Assembly (NCBI GenBank): GCA_964495785.1
Contig: CAZBXL010000001.1
Location: forward strand, 62,001 to 126,000
DNA length: 64,000 nt
Direction of reading: 5' to 3'
From: RFSX01 sp964495785
Lineage (GTDB): Bacteria > Bacteroidota > Bacteroidia > Chitinophagales > Saprospiraceae
The notes under the pieces are model-generated. The model saw only the letters and a list, made by a program, of their open reading frames with translations, searched no databases and was not told the DNA's origin. The number at the start of each line of letters is the position of its first letter. Position 1 is the first letter of the stretch. Shown here in pieces: positions 56,428-64,000 of the stretch. A program made the translations under genes and the position numbers.

Positions 56428-57483
56428 ATGGCTACACAGCTTCCTATAATCTCAGGTATACAGCAGATAGGAATCGGCAACACGGCTGTGTATGATACAT
56501 GGGAATGGTACAGAAAAAATATGGGTATGGATGTGCCCGTATTCGATGAGGCGGCAGAAGCCGCTCTGATGTTGCCATACACCGCTGGTCAACCAAGATC
56601 AAGGCACGCTATATTAGCTATGAATATGATGGGTGGTGGTGGTGCTGAGATATGGCAGTATACCAGTCGGGTAGGCCAACAGGCTGATTTTAAAATTCGT
56701 GTAGGAGACTTAGGTATTAATATGGCGATATTTAAGTCTATTGATATCCAACAATCACATAAAATATTATCTAAGTCAAATGCTTGTTCTGATATAGAGC
56801 CATACATCGGGGATAGAAATTGTTTTTATCTAAACGATCTTCATGGCAATCCAATAAAAGTCGTAGAAAGTAGAGATTGGTTTCAAAAAAATAAATTTCA
56901 TTGTGGAGGTATCTTTGGTGCTGTCATTGGTGTAACTGACATGAAGAAATCTAAGGACTTCTATATGAACCTCTTAGGTTATGACCAGATTATTTCTGAA
57001 GGGGTAGTATCCTTACCATCTTTCTATTCAGAAACAAAAGGACAATCATATAATAGAGTTGTGCTAACGCATAGAGAGGATAGAAAAGGTGCATTTAGCC
57101 AATTGTTAGGACGATCTGAGATCGAATTAATTCAATGTGTAGATAGAGAACCTCGGAAGATATTTGAGAATAGAATGTGGGGCGACATAGGATATATACA
57201 CCTTTGCTTTGATATCAATGGAATGGATCAGTTAAGGGATAAGTGCAAAAAATTTGGTACACCTTTTACTGTAGATAGTGGTGATTTTGATATGGGAGAT
57301 GCAGGAGGACAGTTTGCATATATTGAAGACCCTGATGGCTCGCTTATAGAATTTGTTGAGACGCATCGGGTACCAATTTTAAAGAAAATAGGGTGGTACC
57401 TTAATCTTAAAAATCGCCGTCCAGAAAAACCTCTCCCTCGATGGATGCTCAAAGCCATGGGACTTAACAGAAAGAAAGATTAA
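56428..57483 (+). CDS. Two-domain VOC (glyoxalase/dioxygenase superfamily) protein
   Basis: 351 residues with two VOC-type halves: residues about 8-145 (starting ISGIQQIGIGNT, ending GNPIKVVES) and about 158-325 (starting GAVIGVTDM, ending DPDGSLIEFVET). Possible metal ligands include Glu in AEIWQY, His in GYIHLCF and Glu near the end of the second half. The arrangement resembles 4-hydroxyphenylpyruvate dioxygenase and other type I extradiol enzymes, but it lacks a convincing HPPD tail. It is tightly linked to the SPT-like gene, which suggests a lipid-related step; substrate unknown. Confidence 0.8.
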   Translation: MATQLPIISGIQQIGIGNTAVYDTWEWYRKNMGMDVPVFDEAAEAALMLPYTAGQPRSRHAILAMNMMGGGGAEIWQYTSRVGQQADFKIRVGDLGINMAIFKSIDIQQSHKILSKSNACSDIEPYIGDRNCFYLNDLHGNPIKVVESRDWFQKNKFHCGGIFGAVIGVTDMKKSKDFYMNLLGYDQIISEGVVSLPSFYSETKGQSYNRVVLTHREDRKGAFSQLLGRSEIELIQCVDREPRKIFENRMWGDIGYIHLCFDINGMDQLRDKCKKFGTPFTVDSGDFDMGDAGGQFAYIEDPDGSLIEFVETHRVPILKKIGWYLNLKNRRPEKPLPRWMLKAMGLNRKKD

Positions 57484-57510
57484 GTCTAATTATTCAATTA
57501 GATCTTAATG

Positions 57511-58104
57511 CTACATAAGCTCAACGAGCACTTCATTTTTTCTATTGAATATTTCATAAGGAGGATTGTATCCATAAAAAAAGAAGTTATCAGTGTAAGG
57601 GATTTTATTACTATTCAGATATTCTGTTAGCTTTCTTTTATTTTCTTCGATCTTCTCATCATTAGACCAACCTCCAAATTGAATAGCTGCCATTTTCTTT
57701 GCTGGGACTTCTACGAATTGGATTTGATCATCATTAGGTTTGGGCAGTTCATCTTTGTTGTATTCTTTAGGTACCTTAAACATCATCTGCATTGAATCTC
57801 CTAATGACATAGAGACTGGTGAAGTCATTGCAATTTTTTCGCTATCCTCATTACCTCCAAATATGTAACCTGCTAAAACTCTGAAACCTTGATTTGAAGA
57901 CTTCTTATATGTATTTGAGGGTAATGTTACCGATGTAAATAGTGCTGGTTCATAGTTTCTTATCTCTATATCACCATCTGTTTTGATAATGCTATACTCA
58001 TACTTTTCTATTTCTGAATTTGTTTTGTTAGAGTATAATTTTAATCCTATGAGGATTAATACGATTGCGATTATAATAATTGATAGTCCGATATATTTCT
58101 TCAT
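57511..58104 (-). CDS. SOUL family heme-binding protein
   Basis: 197 residues. One N-terminal membrane anchor (about 5-24) is followed by a SOUL domain: the pattern EIRNYEPALF near 50, IAMTSPVSM near 90, and a C-terminal FFFYGYNPPYEI block. SOUL proteins bind haem or tetrapyrroles; this one is probably held in the envelope. It converges on the VOC gene with a 27-base gap, and its upstream region faces tesB. Confidence 0.9.
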   Translation of the reverse strand: MKKYIGLSIIIIAIVLILIGLKLYSNKTNSEIEKYEYSIIKTDGDIEIRNYEPALFTSVTLPSNTYKKSSNQGFRVLAGYIFGGNEDSEKIAMTSPVSMSLGDSMQMMFKVPKEYNKDELPKPNDDQIQFVEVPAKKMAAIQFGGWSNDEKIEENKRKLTEYLNSNKIPYTDNFFFYGYNPPYEIFNRKNEVLVELM

Positions 58105-58239
58105 TTGCTAAATATACGCTGTAGTCTAGCTACGGTTCGAATCCAAATACATTAACTGAGAGTAGTTATATGGAAATAGTCATTTTATTATTTAGAATTA
58201 TGAAATAACTGAGCTGACAAAAAGCCTGATATAAAACAA

Positions 58240-58271
58240 TTGGTGTTACACATCTGTTATGACTACCTTTG
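58240..58271 (+). promoter_or_regulatory. Promoter of tesB
   Basis: TTGG (58240-58243), 20-base spacer, and TACCTTTG (58264-58271), an exact TAnnTTTG box, 51 bases before the ATG at 58323. Confidence 0.6.
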
Positions 58272-58322
58272 TGGAGAGCAATCACAAATAATAAATTTTG
58301 TCATTAACTACTTTTATCTTTT

Positions 58323-59192
58323 ATGAAGGACTTGCAATCATTGATAGACTTAATCTCTTTAGAGAAGTTAGATACTTGCTTATTCAGAGGGCAGAATTTT
58401 ATAACTCCTTGGAGACGTGTATTTGGTGGTCAGGTATTAGCTCAGGCTCTTAATGCAGCTTATCAGACAGTACCAGAAGACAGGCTTGCTCATTCTCTAC
58501 ATGGTTATTTTATTTTAGGTGGCGACGTCGATGTGCCGATTATATATACGGTGGATGTGTTACGCGATGGGGGCAGTTTCACTACAAGGAGAGTGACAGC
58601 TACTCAAAAGGGAAAGGCTATATTCGTTATGGCAGCTTCCTTCCAGGTCAAGCAAAAAGGAATAGATCATCAGAACACCATGCCTGACGCGGCTACTCCA
58701 GACACCTTGCTTACTGATATGCAGCAAGCAGAATTGATTAAGGATAAAATGCCAGATATTTATCTCAAGATAAAAGGAAGAGAACAATATGCTTTTGAGT
58801 TTAGACCAGAAAAGATGTTGGATTTTGATAGTGCTATGGCAGGAAAAGAGGATAGAAATGTATGGATGAAGGTGACAGCTGATATTGAGATGGATATGCC
58901 CTTGCAGCATCAACTATTAGCCTATGCTTCAGATTATGACTTGTTATTAACTGCAGTATATCCTCATAGGGATGAATTAGATGTCAATCGCGTATTTTTA
59001 GCCTCAATAGATCATGCTATGTACTTTCATAGAGATTTTGACTTAAGACAATGGCAGCTTTACAGCATAGATAGTCCGAGTGCTTCTAATTCTCGAGGTA
59101 TTGGCTATGGTCGTATTTTTAGCTCTGACGGTACTCTTGTGTCCACTGTAATACAAGAAGGTCTTATACGTGAGATGAGGAAGAAAGTGTAG
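58323..59192 (+). CDS. tesB: Acyl-CoA thioesterase II
   Basis: A 289-residue double-hotdog thioesterase that hydrolyses medium- and long-chain acyl-CoA. Visible: FRGQNF and RVFGGQVLAQAL (about 35-46), LHGYFILGGD (about 60-69), RDGGSFTTRRV, and a C-terminal ASIDHAMYFHRDF block, which supplies catalytic residues in TesB. It ends seven bases from the convergent tamL. Confidence 0.95.
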   Translation: MKDLQSLIDLISLEKLDTCLFRGQNFITPWRRVFGGQVLAQALNAAYQTVPEDRLAHSLHGYFILGGDVDVPIIYTVDVLRDGGSFTTRRVTATQKGKAIFVMAASFQVKQKGIDHQNTMPDAATPDTLLTDMQQAELIKDKMPDIYLKIKGREQYAFEFRPEKMLDFDSAMAGKEDRNVWMKVTADIEMDMPLQHQLLAYASDYDLLLTAVYPHRDELDVNRVFLASIDHAMYFHRDFDLRQWQLYSIDSPSASNSRGIGYGRIFSSDGTLVSTVIQEGLIREMRKKV

Positions 59193-59199
59193 CTATAGG

Positions 59200-61497
59200 T
59201 CAGAACGGATATCCTATACCTAGATTGTATCTTAAATTCTCACTACGCCATGTGCTCGATAAAGGGTCGATGTCCGAAACTCTCCATGTAAAACCATCAT
59301 TAAGAACTGGACCTCTCAGAGGAAATGCCATATCTAATCTTATCAAAAAGAAGTCAAAGTCTAATCTAAGACCAATGCCTGTACCTAGTGCTATTTGTTC
59401 GTAGAAATCACTGAAGCTAAAATTACCTTCAGGCCTTTCTTGGCTATTAAGGAGCCATATATTACCAGCATCTATAAATACAGCACTTTTGAGATAATTA
59501 AAAATAGGAAATCTGTATTCTATATTCATCTCTAATTTCATATCTCCTGTCTGATCTACAAACTGTGCTTCTAATTCTGTTAATCCTGTTGTATCCGCAA
59601 CGAACTCTCCAGGACCTAATCCTCTGAGTCGGTATGCTCTTAGGCTACTGGAGCCACCGATGATATATTGTTTGATATAAGGGATCTCTTCACTATTGCC
59701 ATATGCACCGCCTATGCCTAAATAAATTCTTGTAGCTAAGTCAGTTTTTCTAAATTCAAAGTATTTTCTATAGTCAAAATTTACTTTTACATATTGTGCA
59801 AACTTAAGTCCTGCTATTTCTTGAGGATTATTTTTATTAGCTCCAGTAATGAGGCTTAATAAATTGCCGCTCGTTTCAAAATCAAATTTGAAGTAATGAT
59901 TGTTTTGCTTTACTCTTTTTACTTGATCTGAAAAAGTAAATGAATATTGTAGTCCAGCAATAAGAAAATCATCGAAAGAACGAGCCAGTCTTAAATCATT
60001 ATTGATAATGTCAAGAAATGATTGCGTCTCATTAGAAACTTGAACTTCATTTATATTAATAGGGTAGAACTCGTGTAATTTTGTTGCAGATTGCCTCCAT
60101 GAATAACCAAATTTGGTTGTTAGACTTTGTAGTCTATAGAACTCGGTCCTTTGTTGTACTGTATATGAGGATTTCACAATCGTACGAGGAATGAATCTTG
60201 AGTGCTCCTTAATCTTAAAGAAAGGTGTAATTAATCTCGGGAAGGTCAGGTCTGCTTGTAGGCTTACATCAGATGAATTGATCAAACTCACGCCATCACC
60301 AAATTGCGTCTCTACAGATCCACCTAATGATACCGTGAAAACCTCGCCATGATGAAATAGATTACTATGTTGATACTTAGTAGATATACCAGTCCCTAAG
60401 AAGTTACCAGATCGGTTATTGATTTCAAATTCAGCAGAGATATTTTGCATCTCTATCGGTGTTAGATATATGTTCTGTATGATGTGATTTTCGTCACCGC
60501 GTTGATTGTAGTCGTTGACAACATTTATAAATCTAAATAGACCAAGGTTCTGTAACCTATTAATTGTCCTTAATTCCAAGGATCTATTATAGTACCCATC
60601 GGGATCTTCTAATATAAGTCGATCAAATACATTATGTTTAAGATAATATTCATTCTCGTAGACAGTCATAGTTTTATTGATGGGATGTGCTGTCAATTCC
60701 GTATTTGATTTTTTTAATGAGTAATTGGGATAGATACGTATGCTGTCTAAGATATATCTTATATGAGTAGATGCATCTGTAGGGTTCAGAATTTTAGTAT
60801 AGATATCGACTGTCTTATCCATGTGAGCAGTGTCGACATAGAAATGAATATTGTTAGAGTTAAAGTGAGCATAGCCTTTGTCTCCAGCAAGTTTAGATAA
60901 TCTTAATCTTTCGAAATCAAGCTTATCTCTATCGTAGTAATCCATTTCTTTTAGAATGGCTCTCTTCTTTTCCTCATCTAAATTTAAGGTATAATAAGTA
61001 GTATCTTCTGGAAATATAAGTGAATCTATGACATACCTCTCGTCGAGAGTGATGTCACAATAGAGTTTGACTTTGCGATCATTTTTCAGTGAGTCACAGC
61101 TTACAGAGTTTGAAAAATAGCCTTTGCCTTTTAAATAAAATTTTAACTGTGCTTCTGTCGTACGAATATATTCTTGCTGAAAGATGACTGGTGGATTTCC
61201 GAGCTTATATTTGATCCATCTTTTGATACCTTTCTTTTCTGCTTCTTCAAAAATATTATACAGGCCTATGTAAAAGTTACCTATGCCGTTTTTAGTTTTT
61301 GTTTTAGGTATTGAGTTTACATAGAATTTGAAATCTTCTATCGAAGAAGAATTTTCTATATCGACGATGTTAATGTCAGTACCCATATAAACATCTTCAT
61401 TATCCTGAAGGTCCTTCGTTAGGCTACAAGAAGATGTCATAAAACAAATGATACATACAATAATGTAGAGCCAATATGTTTTATTCAAATTCAACAA
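59200..61497 (-). CDS. tamL: TamL: lipidated TamA/BamA-family outer-membrane protein
   Basis: A 765-residue Omp85-family protein. The signal ends SSC (lipid Cys24), which distinguishes TamL from TamA. Periplasmic POTRA domains occupy about residues 35-350. The C-terminal barrel has the Omp85 RGxGPG-type loop (YRLRGLGPGEF), an AVFIDAGNIW strand and a final strand ending in Phe. It should work with TamB in outer-membrane protein or lipid transport. The gene starts three bases after the tamB stop, so tamB-tamL is one operon, with tamB first. Confidence 0.92.
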   Translation of the reverse strand: MLNLNKTYWLYIIVCIICFMTSSCSLTKDLQDNEDVYMGTDINIVDIENSSSIEDFKFYVNSIPKTKTKNGIGNFYIGLYNIFEEAEKKGIKRWIKYKLGNPPVIFQQEYIRTTEAQLKFYLKGKGYFSNSVSCDSLKNDRKVKLYCDITLDERYVIDSLIFPEDTTYYTLNLDEEKKRAILKEMDYYDRDKLDFERLRLSKLAGDKGYAHFNSNNIHFYVDTAHMDKTVDIYTKILNPTDASTHIRYILDSIRIYPNYSLKKSNTELTAHPINKTMTVYENEYYLKHNVFDRLILEDPDGYYNRSLELRTINRLQNLGLFRFINVVNDYNQRGDENHIIQNIYLTPIEMQNISAEFEINNRSGNFLGTGISTKYQHSNLFHHGEVFTVSLGGSVETQFGDGVSLINSSDVSLQADLTFPRLITPFFKIKEHSRFIPRTIVKSSYTVQQRTEFYRLQSLTTKFGYSWRQSATKLHEFYPININEVQVSNETQSFLDIINNDLRLARSFDDFLIAGLQYSFTFSDQVKRVKQNNHYFKFDFETSGNLLSLITGANKNNPQEIAGLKFAQYVKVNFDYRKYFEFRKTDLATRIYLGIGGAYGNSEEIPYIKQYIIGGSSSLRAYRLRGLGPGEFVADTTGLTELEAQFVDQTGDMKLEMNIEYRFPIFNYLKSAVFIDAGNIWLLNSQERPEGNFSFSDFYEQIALGTGIGLRLDFDFFLIRLDMAFPLRGPVLNDGFTWRVSDIDPLSSTWRSENLRYNLGIGYPF

Positions 61498-61500
61498 AAA

Positions 61501-64000
61501 CTATTTTTTATTTTTTGCATCAAAGGATTTTTTATAATAAAGACTTACACCATTTTTATTAGAGTTTTCATTTTCTATTCTATCAAAATCATTTTTAGAG
61601 AATACTCTCAATCTATAGCGACCGTCCTCTGTAAGTTTATAATCTAAAACAAAATCACCTATGAATGAGGTATAACCTTCAGCTTGCTGATCTCCTTCTA
61701 TATCTATATTTCCTGTAGCAGATATAGATAGTCTATCGTTGAATAATTGTTTCGATACATTCAGACCTACCTCAGTTATATTGCCACCTTCACCCTGATT
61801 AACATACTGAGAATCATAAGAGCTGACATTGATATTGACGTCAACTCCTTTTATAATATTTTGAGCAAAGTTGTTTAGTTGATTAGATATGAGATTAGAG
61901 ATACTACTCAAAGCGAGATTACTTCCGAAATTATTAAATCCGGAAGATGTATTATCAGCAATGATAAAGTTATCGAATAGGATAAGTCCAAATACTTGAT
62001 TGTTGAGTTCATTCGCATTCTGTCTTATGTCTCGAAGACGAGTTTCTACTGGATTGACGAGTGAGGAAGATTGTAACTCCGGTATCTGTATGTCAAGACT
62101 TATCTCTGGTTGCTCGAGTCTACCGCTTAATGTAAGGTACACTTCTACGTTTGTTCTTTTCTGAGATGCATCTACATCGTCAGTGGTGAGGCTGGGTTGA
62201 TTTTTTATCAACTCATAAGTGGTCGTGTAGACATTATAGATAGCATCAATATCGAGATTTGCGTTAAGTGGGTTTCCATTAAACTTGACTGTGCCGCCAG
62301 GATTTATCTTGAAGTCCTTGGTGATGAAGTCCCCGTATGTAAAGTTATAGTTTCCTTCATTGACAGTATATGTACCAAAGAATTCTTGTTCTCCATCTGG
62401 GTTTAATTTTATTCGTAAGTTACCTGATCCACTACCATTTATCTGATCACCAGAAATAGGATCTACTATAAAAGTCAACTTGGATTTCTCGTTTACGTCT
62501 AATAGCAGGTTAACATCAAATGGATATACTTGAGCTAATTTCAAAAGATATTCATTTGTCAAATCTTTAAAATCGTCAGGCGAGCCATAGGTTATGTAAT
62601 CTTCCTCTAAGTAAGCCTCTGCTGAGAAAGGTGATATTGTAATGTCTGTACCTTGTAGGCTTGTCGCTGTGATGTCAACATTGAGAAGATCTGGAGGACC
62701 TATGATTGTCCCTACGGCATCAACGATGACTGTGCCATAGAATACTGGGTTATCTTTCGTTGAGGTATTTAAGAAAGTAAACTTACTTGTCTCTAAAACA
62801 AGATCTATATTAAATTCCTTCAGCAGATTATGATATATATTACCTGTTAAGGTCGCAATGTTTTCATCTTGGTCATAAATATCAAGAATACCAATGTCTA
62901 TACTATTGTTATCAAAGTATACTGTATGTTCATCTATCCTGTATCGTGAATTATTAGCGACTATCGTCGTAACTACTTTTTCAAATTCTATACTGCCGTT
63001 GGCCTCAGGTTTTTGTGGTGTTCCTTTTAATGTCGCGTTGCCTCTTATCGATCCTTCGCTATCTGAAATGATCTCTGTGAGAAAAGGATCTAATAATTTA
63101 AGTTCAAATGCTTCTACGTCTAATGAAAAGTCTAACTCGGTTGTCTGAGTATTGTATGTCCCACCACCATTGACATGATTTGACATTCCTTCTAAGCTTA
63201 ACTCTGTCATTATAAGTGGACTGTTGGGTTTGGCATTAGCATCAATCCTTAGGATACCCACATTGGTAGAGTCATAAGTCATTTCATTTATTTCAAGATT
63301 GATTATGTAATAAATGGCTTCTTCATAGATGTTTTTGACTTTTATATTTCCATTAATATTACCGGTGAGATCAGACTCCTTATCGGTTAACATGTAGATA
63401 AAATGGCTGACATTAAAATTGTCAAAATCAATATCTAATTCCTTTTCATTATTTTCAAAGCTATTAATACTCAGTGACTCAGAGTCGTCGCTTAGCACTA
63501 GGTTATTAAATATAGCTTCTCCATTAACTAATGTTATAAGGTTGTTATTTGATACAGACCAGTTTCCATTATTTAAGATAATACTATCCTGTACTGTTAT
63601 ATAAATAGAACTGTCTTGTTGAAATATTTCTGTTCCTAACTTAATTTTAGGAAGATCATTTTTGTCTAAGGCAGTAAGTGTACTTCTTATTTTGTTTTCA
63701 GAAAGAATATTATCTAAACTTATCTTATTGATGACTACTGATTTAATTTCGTTTTCGTATCCATCTATATTTGCAATAAGTTCTTCTTGATCATTCTTTA
63801 AAGTAAGATCTAATTTTTTTGAAAAAATATCATCATAGAATAAACTATCAATACTCAATCCTCCAGATATTTTTTCTTCTATAAAATTGATCTCTGTATC
63901 TATTGAGATATTTCTGGCCTGTATTAGTTGGTCACGTAGTATAATGTCTGCAGGTTTGAGCGTATTGATATTACCGTATAAATGTAGTGATTCGTTGTCG
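61501..64000 (-). CDS. tamB: TamB: translocation/assembly module protein, N-terminus beyond the window
   Basis: The frame stays open past the last in-frame start (63858) to base 64000, so the 833 visible residues are only the C-terminal part. The many short beta-strand repeats and the C-terminal DUF490 (TamB) domain (YPFDVNLLLDVNEKSKLTFIVDPISGDQINGSGSG, then YNFTYGDFITKDFKINPGGTVKFNG) are typical. The protein spans the periplasm as a hydrophobic groove carrying lipids or outer-membrane proteins. Ends with a Lys-rich tail (KKSFDAKNKK) three bases before tamL. Confidence 0.92.
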   Translation of the reverse strand, partial: DNESLHLYGNINTLKPADIILRDQLIQARNISIDTEINFIEEKISGGLSIDSLFYDDIFSKKLDLTLKNDQEELIANIDGYENEIKSVVINKISLDNILSENKIRSTLTALDKNDLPKIKLGTEIFQQDSSIYITVQDSIILNNGNWSVSNNNLITLVNGEAIFNNLVLSDDSESLSINSFENNEKELDIDFDNFNVSHFIYMLTDKESDLTGNINGNIKVKNIYEEAIYYIINLEINEMTYDSTNVGILRIDANAKPNSPLIMTELSLEGMSNHVNGGGTYNTQTTELDFSLDVEAFELKLLDPFLTEIISDSEGSIRGNATLKGTPQKPEANGSIEFEKVVTTIVANNSRYRIDEHTVYFDNNSIDIGILDIYDQDENIATLTGNIYHNLLKEFNIDLVLETSKFTFLNTSTKDNPVFYGTVIVDAVGTIIGPPDLLNVDITATSLQGTDITISPFSAEAYLEEDYITYGSPDDFKDLTNEYLLKLAQVYPFDVNLLLDVNEKSKLTFIVDPISGDQINGSGSGNLRIKLNPDGEQEFFGTYTVNEGNYNFTYGDFITKDFKINPGGTVKFNGNPLNANLDIDAIYNVYTTTYELIKNQPSLTTDDVDASQKRTNVEVYLTLSGRLEQPEISLDIQIPELQSSSLVNPVETRLRDIRQNANELNNQVFGLILFDNFIIADNTSSGFNNFGSNLALSSISNLISNQLNNFAQNIIKGVDVNINVSSYDSQYVNQGEGGNITEVGLNVSKQLFNDRLSISATGNIDIEGDQQAEGYTSFIGDFVLDYKLTEDGRYRLRVFSKNDFDRIENENSNKNGVSLYYKKSFDAKNKK

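Noticed and set aside
61501..63858. tamB as a complete gene starting at TTG 63858
   Set aside because: The frame continues without a stop to the window edge and TamB is usually longer, so the gene is cut by the window.
1..64000. CRISPR arrays, insertion sequences, phage or toxin-antitoxin modules
   Set aside because: I looked for direct repeats with spacers, transposase motifs and short two-gene toxin-antitoxin pairs and saw none I could support.

Overview
This window is chromosomal DNA from a member of the Bacteroidota, most likely from the Saprospiria/Lewinella side of the phylum (the lineage is an inference from gene style). The evidence is a SusC/SusD pair, three type IX secretion type A sorting domains and one type B (gliding-motility) domain, lipidated TamL beside TamB, DUF6089 and DUF6794 proteins, AT-rich start regions that mostly lack a Shine-Dalgarno sequence, and promoters of the form TTTA-N19-TAnnTTTG. 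I see no prophage, insertion sequence, CRISPR array or plasmid gene. It reads as core genome with some lineage-specific surface genes.

Layout. 1-5351: a truncated S8 protease (minus), a DUF6089 barrel protein, RecQ and a glycosyltransferase overlapping RecQ. 5453-11301: a lipidated prolyl-oligopeptidase-type peptidase (minus) and SMC (plus) behind a promoter that would give a leaderless or nearly leaderless mRNA. 11437-20433: T9SS cargo proteins, a small barrel protein, and the engB / PlsB-like acyltransferase / exonuclease unit. 20873-31380: housekeeping genes, namely a DUF2867 SDR, a DUF6794 protein, topA, surE-hypothetical-lpxB, hemH, cdsA-psd and pdxJ. 31815-39688: a four-gene SusC/SusD operon ending in a strong terminator, then a secreted arylsulfotransferase-like protein whose start codon lies 5 bases past that terminator. 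39761-53995: a XerC/XerD recombinase, then tRNA-Thr-Tyr-Gly-Thr, tuf, tRNA-Trp, secE, nusG, rplK, rplA, rplJ, rplL, rpoB and rpoC, closed by a strong terminator. 54110-64000: an SDR, a serine palmitoyltransferase-like enzyme coupled to a two-domain VOC protein, a SOUL protein, TesB, and tamB-tamL (tamB runs off the window).

How the genes work together. The envelope theme is strong: lipid A (lpxB), phospholipid (PlsB-like, cdsA, psd), probable sphingolipid (SPT-like), outer-membrane assembly (TamL/TamB), nutrient uptake (SusCD) and T9SS-exported surface proteins. The information-processing block keeps the order also known from E. coli (thrU-tyrU-glyT-thrT-tufB-secE-nusG-rplKAJL-rpoBC), with tRNA-Trp inserted before secE.

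I did not find one clearly undescribed multi-gene system. The best leads are regulatory or locus-level: the SMC promoter abutting its start codon, the terminator/start-codon overlap before the arylsulfotransferase, alternative hairpins in the empty 20.4-20.9 kb stretch, the paired hairpins between rplL and rpoB, the SPT-VOC gene pair, and the cysteine-rich ferrochelatase. All are readings of the sequence alone; no database search was possible.
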